From Gammaproteobacteria bacterium (lineage in GTDB: Bacteria; Pseudomonadota; Gammaproteobacteria; Coxiellales; Coxiellaceae): a stretch of 64,000 nt of DNA. The translations under genes and the position numbers were made by a program. The notes below the pieces were generated by a model. It saw only the letters and a program-made list of their open reading frames with translations, was not told where the DNA came from and made no database searches. This document shows positions 16,144 through 24,060 of the stretch, piece after piece. The stretch's first letter is position 1. The number at the start of each line of letters is the position of its first letter. The stretch is from contig JAUIAD010000016.1 of assembly GCA_030425685.1 (NCBI GenBank), positions 1-64,000 of the forward strand. The letters run 5' to 3'.

Positions 16144-17085
16144 TTAGTTAAGAAGTGAGTTTAGCAAGCGTGCCAATCTATAGCCAGCTAAGGTGATTTG
16201 TTTTTTTACTATCGCTTGCCCTTTTTTATAGTAGCTGGAGCTAGGTTTTTTACCGCGTGGCACGCTATAAATAAAAGAAGCATATTGCATATTGGGTTTT
16301 GCCCATTTACTGGGGTCATTGTTTGTCAAATCAAAGGATGAGTCTGGCAGTGCTTTTTGTAATTGATAAGCGCGTCGTTGAAAATTAAATCGACGAGACA
16401 AATAGCCGACACCGCCGTCCCAAAGTTGATGTAGTGATGTACGGCGATAATATTTGCTATTACTTGCGATGGAGTAAAGGTTTCCGCCCATATCATTATC
16501 TAGACAGAGGAAATTGATGCGGCTAATGGTGTGTAGGGGTTGGTGTATATCGCCGACGAAATGCTCGATAAAAACCATCAGCACCGCTTTAGTATTTTTA
16601 TCTTGTGTTGATTGAAAGGCGGCTGTTAGTTTCTTAAGCGCCCATGCCACGTTCGGCCCTTTTCCTAAGCTGCAATAAGAATGGGGATAAGGCATATCAA
16701 TAAAATGCCATGATGAAGTTTTTTTATTGGCATAAGGTTTAAGGCTGGCAGGTAAGGTGGCGTGGAAGCGTTGAAAAATCATTTGTAATGTTAAATCCCG
16801 CCAGGTGTCAGGCAGTACAGCTACCTTGGCAAAATTGCTGGCGCTGGGGTAATGCTTAAATTGCTCCTGTGCTTTGCGTACAGCGTGTTCAATGATGAAG
16901 TCTGCATAGGCATTTGCCGTTTTTTTGCTTTTGGCCGATAAATTGTCATAAGCAATTTGTGCCACTAAAATATGACCCTTAAAACCCCAGGCTAATACAT
17001 TGTTGGTAAAAACAACAATAAATAAAAAAAGGAATGCTTTTATAATAAAAGCGCTAAAGTTTCGCTCTCGGCATTCCTGTTGCAT
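16144..17085 (-). CDS. secreted S1/P1-type nuclease
   Basis: A 313-residue protein of the zinc-dependent S1/P1 nuclease family, which degrades single-stranded DNA/RNA and has 3'-nucleotidase activity. All nine expected zinc ligands of P1 nuclease are present at the right spacing: W33, H38, D93, H127, H175, D179, H185, H219, D223. A signal peptide (hydrophobic core about residues 11-27, cleavage after VLA) would leave W33 as the new N-terminal residue, as in mature P1 nuclease, where the terminal amine binds zinc. Export to periplasm or beyond is therefore expected. The start overlaps the upstream nucleosidase gene by 32 bases, with GGAGG at 17095-17099, so the two are probably co-expressed in nucleic-acid or nucleoside use. 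Confidence 0.92.
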   Translation of the reverse strand: MQQECRERNFSAFIIKAFLFLFIVVFTNNVLAWGFKGHILVAQIAYDNLSAKSKKTANAYADFIIEHAVRKAQEQFKHYPSASNFAKVAVLPDTWRDLTLQMIFQRFHATLPASLKPYANKKTSSWHFIDMPYPHSYCSLGKGPNVAWALKKLTAAFQSTQDKNTKAVLMVFIEHFVGDIHQPLHTISRINFLCLDNDMGGNLYSIASNSKYYRRTSLHQLWDGGVGYLSRRFNFQRRAYQLQKALPDSSFDLTNNDPSKWAKPNMQYASFIYSVPRGKKPSSSYYKKGQAIVKKQITLAGYRLARLLNSLLN

Positions 17086-17983
17086 AGCTCATTTCCTCCG
17101 TGGATAGGGTGTTAGCATGGCGAAAAAAGGGTGCGGATGAACAACGCCCTTTGCTTATCTCTCTTACATTAACCAATGAAATAATAGTGCGCAACTGTTG
17201 CGGTGTTTTTCCTATGATATATTCTAAAACATTTGGCAGTGCTCGAGCCACATTATTTGTCGCTAAGTTGAAGTTCTTTTCAAATTGACCCGGAGCATCA
17301 GCATTGACGCCAACAACATTGGTAATGCCTTTTACTGCCATCACATTAACACCGCATTTATTGGCAACCTCGGCAATAGCGGCAACCTCCATTTCTTTAG
17401 CAACAGCATTATTTTCCATCAGCACTTTTTGATCCGTTGTGGACATTGTTAAAGAGTTACCAGTGGAAATAACGCCCGATTTTAGGCCTAGGCTAGCGAC
17501 CATGGCGGGAGCTTCTAAGCAAGGAAACGAGCCAATACCATAAGAGCTAAAGTCACCTAGAGGAATGCGGCGATCATGATACATAAATTTTGTCGAGCTG
17601 ATATAAACATCGCCAACATTTGCACCTTTGTTAGCAAAACCACCCGCTGTGCCGGCGCTAATGATAGTGTCTGGCTTGATAACACGAATGACTTCGTAGG
17701 CGGTCAGGGCTGCTGGTGTCGTGCCAACATTATCAACGTGATAAGTTTGATCCGTGCCATTAACGATGAGATAAATTTCTTTGTCCTTTATTTTCCCAGA
17801 GTAGGACATCAAACCTAATGCTGGAAATAGGCCTAATGAATTGTTTGGTTGCAAGCCTAATTTCTCAATAAGGGGGTTCGCCTCTGTTTGCATGGCGACA
17901 ATAATGGCTACCTTTTCAATCGGCTGTTCAAGGTGGTCCATGTTTTTTGGGGTAACGGCAGCACTGCCTTGTGGAATTCGCAT
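17054..17983 (-). CDS. 5'-methylthioadenosine nucleosidase, plant-like, with C-terminal extension
   Basis: A 309-residue protein of the PNP/UDP phosphorylase superfamily that splits methylthioadenosine (and perhaps S-adenosylhomocysteine) to adenine and the thio-ribose. It shows VAMQTEA at the N-terminus, SAGTAGGF, the FMYHDRRIP segment, STGNSLTMS and the purine-binding/catalytic EMEVAAIAEVA with TNVV after it. The HDRRIP segment and the long insert before it resemble plant MTN enzymes, as far as I can recall them, more than E. coli MtnN (about 232 residues). The last 50 or so residues beyond YIIGK have no counterpart I recognise. AAGGGA precedes ATG 17983. It is followed by an overlapping nuclease gene. 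Confidence 0.85.
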   Translation of the reverse strand: MRIPQGSAAVTPKNMDHLEQPIEKVAIIVAMQTEANPLIEKLGLQPNNSLGLFPALGLMSYSGKIKDKEIYLIVNGTDQTYHVDNVGTTPAALTAYEVIRVIKPDTIISAGTAGGFANKGANVGDVYISSTKFMYHDRRIPLGDFSSYGIGSFPCLEAPAMVASLGLKSGVISTGNSLTMSTTDQKVLMENNAVAKEMEVAAIAEVANKCGVNVMAVKGITNVVGVNADAPGQFEKNFNLATNNVARALPNVLEYIIGKTPQQLRTIISLVNVREISKGRCSSAPFFRHANTLSTEEMSYATGMPRAKL

Positions 17984-18152
17984 AGGCTTTCCCTTATGTC
18001 CGGTAATTTTTTAAGCTTGGGAAAGTCCGTTTTCTCAAGAAGGTTGTATATTTTGTCATGTCACGCTATTGCGCAACATTGGTTGTTAAAAATAGCGGTC
18101 AGCGAATCCAAGGAAAATCCCTTTTCACAAGGCGAATCGCTGAGGATGTTAA

Positions 18153-18689
18153 TTATTTAATATCAATTTGCTCAGTTAAGATGCTGTTAGCACCTGCGGT
18201 ATAAGCAATATCGTAAATATCTTTTTTGCCAAATTTATGCAGCAAATCTTTTCGTTTAATAAAATCTTTAATCGATAAGGTTTTGGTAATGGTGGCGCCG
18301 TCTTCGTCGATAAACTCGATAATATAGGTTGGGTTGGTGCCGCCACGACCAAAGTTTTTGGCAACGATGCGATGTGTTTCTTGATTAAGGCCGCCATCCA
18401 TGATGGTCATTTTTGATTTACTAATCGCTGCTTTAACGATGCGCTTAACATCTTTTGGTGCAAAGCCTTCGATAAGCTCGTTGTCTTCAGCCAGCTCTGT
18501 CGCAGTAATTTTCGGGCAAGTGCTTTTACCAACAAACTGGATGGTAAAAATAGTTTCTCCCGTTCTTGGAACAAGGCGCTCAGAAACAATCCGAAACGGA
18601 TAATTTTTTGAGGTGTAATCTAGCACTTCTCTATATTGCTTGACTAGCCAAGACATAAAATCCGTAAATCGATTGAGCTTTTTATACAT
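18153..18689 (-). CDS. unknown protein with two copies of an unrecognised ~58-residue domain
   Basis: A 178-residue protein I do not recognise. It contains an internal duplication: residues 33-90 and 107-170 share the start RIV, a central beta-like stretch, an A/S-x-E/D-L/F segment and the closing motif [GK]F-x-x-KD[IV]-x-x-I. A one-copy relative lies at 38127-38342, sharing KKDI and IAYTAG. There is no signal peptide or membrane segment. It is last in an apparent operon: S24-like regulator, transporter, this gene (gaps of 34 and 12 bases). The partner locus near 39 kb carries the same gene types, so a role linked to the regulators is plausible but unproven. Confidence 0.75.
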   Translation of the reverse strand: MYKKLNRFTDFMSWLVKQYREVLDYTSKNYPFRIVSERLVPRTGETIFTIQFVGKSTCPKITATELAEDNELIEGFAPKDVKRIVKAAISKSKMTIMDGGLNQETHRIVAKNFGRGGTNPTYIIEFIDEDGATITKTLSIKDFIKRKDLLHKFGKKDIYDIAYTAGANSILTEQIDIK

Positions 18690-18701
18690 TTCCTTGCTCC
18701 T

Positions 18702-19406
18702 TTAAAAACGAAAAGGGTTGTAATCAATGTTGTAGTCGTAGGTATCGATATTTTCTGCTTTTTTCAAAAACAGGATTAGCATCCATCCCGGCCATACAAA
18801 AATAAAAGCGTAAAATAACTCCATGATATAGGCGGATGAAACCACTTTTACCACATGCATAAATGAGATTGTGCCGGTAAAAGCGGATAAGCCTGTAATG
18901 ACCACTAAAAATAATTCAGAAATAGATGTTGAGGCAACACTACGTAGCCAAAAGTGTTTTCCTTTCATAAAAATTTTCCATTTTGAAATCAAATAGACAT
19001 TAAGGAAATCACTGATAATATTAGCGATGATGCCAGAAACAACAAAACGCAAGGTGTTTCCTAAGGCAAGATTAAAGTAGTGTTGACGATGTAAAAAGGC
19101 AGGCGACTTCATGCCAACGATAGCAACAATCAAAACGGCAAATAATAATTCGCAAATAAGGTTAAGCCAAATAAATTTCCTGGCAATCTTATAACCATAA
19201 ACTTCAGTGACAATATCGCTGAGTAAATAGGTCAAGGGAAAGATAAGCGTGGCGCCGGATTCTACCAGTGGGCCAATGGTGACAAATTTATAAGCTACAA
19301 CATCGGCAGCAAGTGTAGCCATTACGTAAAGCATAATAATAGGCAGAATAAACTTAGAATTAAGTTCAAACGGTCTATTATCCATTGTTTGTGCTACGTC
19401 CTTCAT
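18702..19406 (-). CDS. YhhQ-family queuosine precursor transporter
   Basis: A 234-residue protein with about six membrane segments and the YhhQ (VUT) family features: an early YVMATLAADVVAYK segment, FPLTYLLSDIVTEVYGY and a central GNTLRFVVSGIIANIISD segment. The E. coli family member imports 7-cyano- and 7-aminomethyl-7-deazaguanine for tRNA queuosine. It lies between a regulator and the two-domain unknown protein on the same strand (34 bases from the former, 12 from the latter). queC (de novo preQ0 synthesis) is also in this window at 35.9-36.5 kb, so import may supplement synthesis. I see no preQ1 riboswitch fold upstream. Confidence 0.85.
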   Translation of the reverse strand: MKDVAQTMDNRPFELNSKFILPIIMLYVMATLAADVVAYKFVTIGPLVESGATLIFPLTYLLSDIVTEVYGYKIARKFIWLNLICELLFAVLIVAIVGMKSPAFLHRQHYFNLALGNTLRFVVSGIIANIISDFLNVYLISKWKIFMKGKHFWLRSVASTSISELFLVVITGLSAFTGTISFMHVVKVVSSAYIMELFYAFIFVWPGWMLILFLKKAENIDTYDYNIDYNPFRF

Positions 19407-19440
19407 CGGTTATCCTTTTCCTATCCTTAAAAATGTGCGG

Positions 19441-20103
19441 TTATTTTAGATTCATGCGTACCTGAATAACAATGCCAAGAATTTGATGCGAGTCATCCAT
19501 AAGTGTTGTTTTAAAGTCGCTATTCATGGGTTTGAGATAAATGTCATTTTCATGCAGCAAAATCTGCTTGAGTGTCGCATGGTTGCTGCCAGTTTTATGT
19601 GTGACGACATAGTCACGATTAACAGGTTTGAGCGCCGGGTTAACAATGACAATCGATCCGCGATGAAATTGTTCCCAGTGATCTTCGTTAATTTCTAGCG
19701 CAAACGTATTTTCAGCCACTTTAATTTCTGTGGCCACATGCGGTTGCTCAGGATTGCTATGCGACAAATTTGGCCAGTTGATGGCTTGTTCCCAAGAAAT
19801 AATGGGCACATTGGTCCAATTTTTCACTGTTGACTTGGTCGCTTTGCCATTAGGTAGCGGGTCTTCGCCGATCAGTTGTGCTAACGTTATGGAGAAAAAG
19901 TCAGCGATAGGCATCAGCGAGGCTAGCGTTGGGTTAGCATTAGGATCCTTGCAAATACGTTGAATGGTCGTTACTGGTACGCCCGTCTCTTTATATATGT
20001 GGGTCATGTTGGTTTCATGATCTTTCATCAGGCGAATCAAGTTGTCGCGGAGGCGGATATTTTGCAGTCGCTGCGTTTTTTTAAACGAAATAACATTTCC
20101 CAT
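19441..20103 (-). CDS. XRE/S24-like transcriptional regulator A, predicted non-cleaving
   Basis: A 220-residue regulator. Residues 18-75 form an HTH of the XRE type (GVPVTTIQRI as the recognition region); residues 100-220 match the C-terminal fold of S24/LexA-type repressors. The nucleophile motif, normally GDSM or similar, is replaced by EDHW (residues 140-143), while the catalytic lysine region LKQ (K179) is kept. Self-cleavage is therefore unlikely and the domain may only dimerise or sense a ligand. It is a clear paralogue of the regulator at 39087-39734. It heads an operon with yhhQ and the two-domain protein, and is divergent from two LuxR-type HTH genes. Confidence 0.85.
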   Translation of the reverse strand: MGNVISFKKTQRLQNIRLRDNLIRLMKDHETNMTHIYKETGVPVTTIQRICKDPNANPTLASLMPIADFFSITLAQLIGEDPLPNGKATKSTVKNWTNVPIISWEQAINWPNLSHSNPEQPHVATEIKVAENTFALEINEDHWEQFHRGSIVIVNPALKPVNRDYVVTHKTGSNHATLKQILLHENDIYLKPMNSDFKTTLMDDSHQILGIVIQVRMNLK

Positions 20104-20526
20104 CGGTAAAGCCCACCTTGGATAATTGAAAAGTCGTGTAAAAGCTTTTCAGATAAATTTTGCGTTATTACACTGCTAACCACAGCAGCATTTTCTCGAC
20201 CCTTTTGACGAAAAGGGAGGCTGTTCTCAGCAAAAAATTTTCCCGTCAAAAACGTTTTGCTGAATCGGCCTTTTGAGATCGATAATTCTAACACATAAAA
20301 ACTTAAAAAAACTATATATAGGAAAAAATTCTTTAGGTTTAAATTATAGGGATAATTTTAACGTTTTCTTAAGCTTTAAGCAGATAATAAACCCTTAACT
20401 TGTGGTTTGTTTTCCGTATATGGTAATCTGCGCTTCTATAAATGGGTTTCGCAAGAGGGGGCTTCTCTGATGAGATTGATTGAATCTTCATAAGCCTTTT
20501 GGATCAATAAGAAAAGGAAGTATGTC
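20104..20526. promoter_or_regulatory. structured divergent control region of locus A
   Basis: No gene is convincing here. It holds a 7-bp hairpin (20200-20206 with 20211-20217), a longer one pairing CAGCAAAA (20229-20236) with TTTTGCTG (about 20255-20262), and a minus-strand TATAAT (+ strand 20343-20348). CTTTAAG at 20374-20380 also occurs in the matching region of locus B. This region must hold the promoters of the S24-like operon (left) and the LuxR-type pair (right). Exact promoters are not secure. Confidence 0.45.
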
Positions 20527-20925
20527 ATGGCTAGTAATCAGTTGGTCAAACAAATTATTTGGTGGCAGGAAGAAGATGGTCAGCCCTTGAGTATTAAGAA
20601 AAAAGTTAAAGATAAAGTCGTAGCGAATAAGTCAGGGGGGAATCGTTTTTATTTAGTCCCAGATTCTGAAGAAATCTATTTTACGTATCGTGAAATGGAA
20701 ATAGCAATGTTTTTGTTTCAACCGTTAACGTACAAAGTTATCGGTGAATATATGGGTTTGTCTGACCGCACGGTCGAATGCCATGTCAGACGAATGAGGA
20801 TAAAACTCGGTTGTAAAGACCGATTTGATTTAATTGATAGGATTAATGATCTGGACGTGGTTATTGAGTTTAAAGAATGTTACTTCAACACTCATAAAAT
20901 CATTCCATTTGACAAGGAGAAATAA
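20527..20925 (+). CDS. LuxR-type HTH protein 1 of locus A
   Basis: A 132-residue protein whose C-terminal half is a LuxR/GerE-type HTH (about residues 58-112): FTYREMEIAMFL, YKVIGEYMGLS, the recognition helix DRTVECHVRRMR, then KLGCKDR. The N-terminus is short and matches no autoinducer-binding or receiver domain I know, so it is an orphan regulator. An AAGGAAG site at 20514-20520 supports the start. Only one base separates its stop from the next HTH gene, so they are co-translated. It is a relative of the protein at 40022-40456 in locus B. Confidence 0.85.
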   Translation: MASNQLVKQIIWWQEEDGQPLSIKKKVKDKVVANKSGGNRFYLVPDSEEIYFTYREMEIAMFLFQPLTYKVIGEYMGLSDRTVECHVRRMRIKLGCKDRFDLIDRINDLDVVIEFKECYFNTHKIIPFDKEK

Positions 20926-20926
20926 T

Positions 20927-21160
20927 ATGTTAGCAACAATGCCTTTTAAAAGTTATCGCATCGGTGAGAAAAAAGCGGTGATATTCTTAAGCGATCTTCA
21001 GGTTGAGATTTTGGAAAGCTTAGCTGAGGGTAAGGCCGCTGACAAAATTGCCGAAGAAAATTGCATCGCGTCGCGAACTGTTAATTTTCATATTGAAAAT
21101 ATTAAAAAATTAATTGGCTGTGAGGATCAGTCTGAATTGGTAAATCAATGGTGTCTGTAA
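20927..21160 (+). CDS. small LuxR-type HTH protein 2 of locus A
   Basis: A 77-residue protein that is little more than a GerE-type HTH: LSDLQVEILESLAEGK, then a diverged DKIAEENCIAS, recognition helix RTVNFHIENIKKLIG and CEDQSEL. AAGGAG at 20914-20919, seven bases before ATG 20927, fixes the start; the frame is open further upstream but overlaps the previous gene. With no sensor domain it may act as a partner or competitor of the first HTH protein. This is inferred from size and spacing. Confidence 0.8.
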   Translation: MLATMPFKSYRIGEKKAVIFLSDLQVEILESLAEGKAADKIAEENCIASRTVNFHIENIKKLIGCEDQSELVNQWCL

Positions 21161-21182
21161 TTTGTATTCTCACATGCTTCCC

Positions 21183-21207
21183 GTAGGGGCGCAGCTTGCT
21201 GCGCCCG
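21183..21207 (+). repeat. REP-like palindrome, copy 1
   Basis: GTAG followed by a 20-base near-palindrome (21187-21206) with TT at the centre in place of AT. It sits in the gap between the LuxR-type HTH gene and the opposing end of def, where it could act as a transcript end for either. Confidence 0.7.
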
Positions 21208-21225
21208 CAAGTTCTCGCTGGGTGG

Positions 21226-21780
21226 TCACATCTTAGAGCGCTTAGCAAACTCCGGCAGTGCATCTTCAAAGCCAAAGCGTTTTAAATCCTTCATGCGATG
21301 CGGAAAAAGAATGCCGTCAAGATGATCGACTTCATGCTGAATCATGCGCGCATGAAAATTGGCAGCCTCGCGTTCTATTTTATTGCCTTGTGGGTCAAGG
21401 CCTTCATATTTTATTTCTGTAAAGCGAGGAACAATGCCGCGCAGCCCAGGAACGCTTAAGCAGCCTTCCCAGCCATCGTTCGTTACATCAGATAGTGGGG
21501 TAAAAACAGGGTTGATTAAGATAGTAAAAGGAACGGGTTTTTCATTAGGGTAGCGCTCGTTTTTCTCAAAGCCGAACATAATAATACGTTTCTGATAACC
21601 AATTTGCGGTGCAGCAATACCAACACCACCCAGCTGCTGCATCGCTTGTTGCATTTCTTCGATAATTTGTTTGATTAATGGGTCTTGCAAATTCTCAACC
21701 CCCAGGCTTTTTTCAAAAAGCTGGGGGTTGCCCATTTTGACAATGGTTATTTCGTTCACAGTGCTAAACGCTGCTTTCAT
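21226..21780 (-). CDS. def: peptide deformylase
   Basis: A 184-residue metalloenzyme that removes the formyl group from the N-terminal methionine of new proteins. All three family motifs are present: GGVGIAAPQIG, EGCLSVPG with the metal-binding cysteine, and QHEVDHLDG with the two histidines and catalytic glutamate. The length is typical. It overlaps the Mpo1-like gene by 17 bases and follows it in one transcript; the usual partner fmt is not adjacent. The sequence resembles the longer type-1 deformylases with a DPLI-type N-terminal segment. Confidence 0.95.
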   Translation of the reverse strand: MKAAFSTVNEITIVKMGNPQLFEKSLGVENLQDPLIKQIIEEMQQAMQQLGGVGIAAPQIGYQKRIIMFGFEKNERYPNEKPVPFTILINPVFTPLSDVTNDGWEGCLSVPGLRGIVPRFTEIKYEGLDPQGNKIEREAANFHARMIQHEVDHLDGILFPHRMKDLKRFGFEDALPEFAKRSKM

Positions 21781-22273
21781 CAGAGGGTTTTGCGGAATCT
21801 AGGTCAAAGTATCTTTCAAGTTTGAGTAATTTAATAATCTCAATAAGCACAAACATCGGCGCAATTAATAGGCGCGATAAACGTTGCACAAAAGCAGTCG
21901 TCGACTTTTCAACTTTATGTCCCATAAACTGCAGTAGTATGCCGCCGACAAATAGAACAATAAATAAGACAAAATTAAATTTGGTCGGTTCTGGGTAGGC
22001 AATCCAAGAGCAGAGCAGTGTCAACAGAATTAAGATTATGCCCATGACGGTGGCTAATTTCTTGTTGAGAAAGAAATAGTAAACAATCAGTGCAAAGCAA
22101 CCAAACCAAGCAAAGGTAAAATGCCAGCGAGAAAAGAGGGAGATGCTAACCCAGCTGAGTAGGATTAATAGGCTGATTAAGATGGCAGGTACGCCAACAA
22201 AATGAGTAAAGCGGTTGGCTGTTGTTTTGTGGTGTTCCTCATAAAGAGCAAGTTGTTCGCTAAGTGACTTCAT
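21764..22273 (-). CDS. Mpo1-like (DUF962) membrane protein
   Basis: A 169-residue protein with four hydrophobic segments and the family histidines: HH followed by NRFTHFVGVP in the first helix region, and FMGHKVEK later. Yeast Mpo1 of this family is an iron-dependent dioxygenase that breaks down 2-hydroxy fatty acids; bacterial members are mostly uncharacterised. AGGGAGG at 22280-22286 touches the outer ATG (22277-22279) but is six bases from ATG 22271-22273, so the inner start is preferred. It is the first gene of a pair with def. Confidence 0.8.
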   Translation of the reverse strand: MKSLSEQLALYEEHHKTTANRFTHFVGVPAILISLLILLSWVSISLFSRWHFTFAWFGCFALIVYYFFLNKKLATVMGIILILLTLLCSWIAYPEPTKFNFVLFIVLFVGGILLQFMGHKVEKSTTAFVQRLSRLLIAPMFVLIEIIKLLKLERYFDLDSAKPSDESSV

Positions 22274-22438
22274 TGTCATCCTCCCTTATGTTTCATGGAG
22301 TATTATAACCTTAATTAATAGGTGAGTGATAGCGCTGGCATCTTTGTGTTTAAAATATGATCTTATCTAGTGTGTGGTGGCCACTTGCACAGCGGCTCTT
22401 GTTATAATGAAAGCTCAATCATGGCAAAGGAGATGCGT

Positions 22439-22876
22439 ATGATCAACAAAGTCCTAACAGCGTCAGTTGGAGCTATTATAGTAAGTGGTCTTTCGGTCGG
22501 GGTTACAGCTTGTACTGCTGGGCATAAAACGTCCGGAGCAGGTTTGAGGGGAGCGGCCATCTTTCCAGGATCTGGGCAATGGATGGGTGACGTTGGCCGT
22601 GCTTCTGCTAACGAAGCGGCTGGCAACACGGTTGGTCAATACATGGGCAAAAAAGACCGTCTCAATATGCAGCGTGCGATTGTTAGTGGTCATAATTCAA
22701 CATGGACAAACGCGCGCGGAAATATCACCTATAATGTTCGTCCCATTAAAACCTATAAATCCCGCGGCCGATATTGCCGAGAGTATCGTACTACTGTTAC
22801 TATTGGCGACAAGAAAAAACACGCAGTTGGGCGTGCCTGTCGCATGTCAGGTGGTGCCTGGAAGGTTGTACGTTAA
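22439..22876 (+). CDS. 17-kDa-surface-antigen-type lipoprotein
   Basis: A 145-residue lipoprotein. The start at ATG 22439 is set by AAAGGAG at 22426-22432. A lipoprotein signal peptide ends in VTAC, with C25 as the lipidated cysteine. The C-terminal half (about 85-145) carries the pattern of the rickettsial/legionellal 17-kDa surface antigen family: W-x-N-x-x-G-x-x-Y-x-V-x-P, a CREY segment, and GRAC followed by a final W-K-V-V. It is probably anchored in the outer membrane; the role is unknown. hemB follows after 19 bases and may share its transcript. Confidence 0.82.
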   Translation: MINKVLTASVGAIIVSGLSVGVTACTAGHKTSGAGLRGAAIFPGSGQWMGDVGRASANEAAGNTVGQYMGKKDRLNMQRAIVSGHNSTWTNARGNITYNVRPIKTYKSRGRYCREYRTTVTIGDKKKHAVGRACRMSGGAWKVVR

Positions 22877-22895
22877 ATTTATAGTTTTATAAAAT

Positions 22896-23897
22896 ATGTC
22901 AGAAATTCTTACTCCCGCAGTACGTTTACGTCGTCTGCGAACTCATCCGCGCTTACGCGATTTAATTTGTGAGCATCGTTTGCATGTTAATGATTTTGTG
23001 TTGCCGCTGTTTATTAAAGAAGGTAATAATATACAGTTGCCTATCTCTTCAATGCCAGGGCATTACCAATTAAGTGTTGACCGCTTAGCGCAGGAAATTG
23101 ACCAGATTGTTGCTTTGGGTATTCCCGCCGTTATTCTTTTTGGTATTCCAGGATATAAAGATGCCTCAGGTTCTGAGGCGCTGCAACACGATAGCATTAT
23201 TGCCAAAGCAACGCGTGCCATTAAAAAGCGTGCGCCAGAGTTGCTGGTTATTACGGATCTTTGTTTTTGTGAGTACACCGATCATGGTCATTGTGGCGTG
23301 ATTGAGAATAAAGATGTTGATAACGATAAAACCTTAGCGCTGTTAACGCAACAAGCTTTAGTGCATGCCAATGCAGGGGCTGATGTGATCGCACCGAGTG
23401 GAATGATGGATGGCATGATCGCTGCGCTTCGCCATGGGTTGGATCAGGCGGGCTTTTCTCATTTGCCGATATTAAGTTATGCCGTGAAATACGCTTCTTC
23501 TTTTTATGGACCTTTTCGTGAAGCAGCCGAAGGTGCACCGCAGTTTGGTGATCGTAAAACCTATCAAATGAACCCGGCAAATGCACAGATGGGTTTGCGT
23601 GAAGCAGAATTAGATGTCCAGCAAGGTGCAGACATGTTAATGGTAAAACCAGCACAAGCTTATTTAGATGTTATTTGTCGCGTCAAACAAACCTTCCCGC
23701 AAATCCCCTTAAGCGCCTACCAAGTAAGCGGCGAATTTGCAATGATTAAAGCAGCCGCCGCCAAGGGCTGGATTGACGAACAAGCAGTAATGTTAGAAAG
23801 CCTACTAGCCATTAAACGCGCCGGAGCCGATTTTATAATAACCTATTTTGCCAAAGAAGCAGCAAGAACCCTGGCAAAAAAAAATAATAACCCGTAG
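22896..23897 (+). CDS. hemB: delta-aminolevulinic acid dehydratase (porphobilinogen synthase)
   Basis: A 333-residue enzyme that joins two 5-aminolevulinate molecules into porphobilinogen for haem. The two active-site lysine segments are present (SYAVKYASSFYGP and MLMVKPA), and the metal site DLCFCEYTDHGHCG has the three cysteines of zinc-dependent enzymes. The length is typical. The start ATG 22896 has no strong ribosome site. The TAG stop (23895-23897) lies inside a REP-like repeat, so the repeat supplies the end of the gene. Confidence 0.96.
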   Translation: MSEILTPAVRLRRLRTHPRLRDLICEHRLHVNDFVLPLFIKEGNNIQLPISSMPGHYQLSVDRLAQEIDQIVALGIPAVILFGIPGYKDASGSEALQHDSIIAKATRAIKKRAPELLVITDLCFCEYTDHGHCGVIENKDVDNDKTLALLTQQALVHANAGADVIAPSGMMDGMIAALRHGLDQAGFSHLPILSYAVKYASSFYGPFREAAEGAPQFGDRKTYQMNPANAQMGLREAELDVQQGADMLMVKPAQAYLDVICRVKQTFPQIPLSAYQVSGEFAMIKAAAAKGWIDEQAVMLESLLAIKRAGADFIITYFAKEAARTLAKKNNNP

Positions 23898-23918
23898 GGG
23901 CGCAGCATGCTGCGCCCG
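23894..23918 (+). repeat. REP-like palindrome, copy 2 (overlaps the hemB stop)
   Basis: GTAG followed by the perfect 20-base palindrome at 23898-23917. Its first TAG is the hemB stop codon. GC-rich sequence with further partial repeats (CCCGC, GCGG) continues to about 23990, then the radA leader begins. Confidence 0.75.
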
Positions 23919-24060
23919 CGGAGCTCTCAGCACCCGCGGTGCTTGTTACGCCCGCAGAGCCCTCCGCAGTTACATGACACAACCGCCGTCCAAGCAACAC
24001 CCTCAAGGACATGAAAAACCACACGAGGTAAAAACCTAAAATTTCCACCAAGGAGCAACC

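Noticed and set aside
19407-19440. A preQ1 riboswitch before the yhhQ-type gene
   Set aside because: Only 34 bases separate it from the upstream gene, and no compact pseudoknot-like pattern is visible.
20037-20294. An 85-codon minus-strand frame overlapping the start of regulator A
   Set aside because: It overlaps the HTH-coding region in another frame, and its upstream part is hairpin sequence.
18153-21160. Locus A as a prophage remnant because of the S24-like repressor
   Set aside because: No integrase, structural phage gene or attachment repeats were seen near either locus. The layout is better explained as a duplicated regulatory unit.
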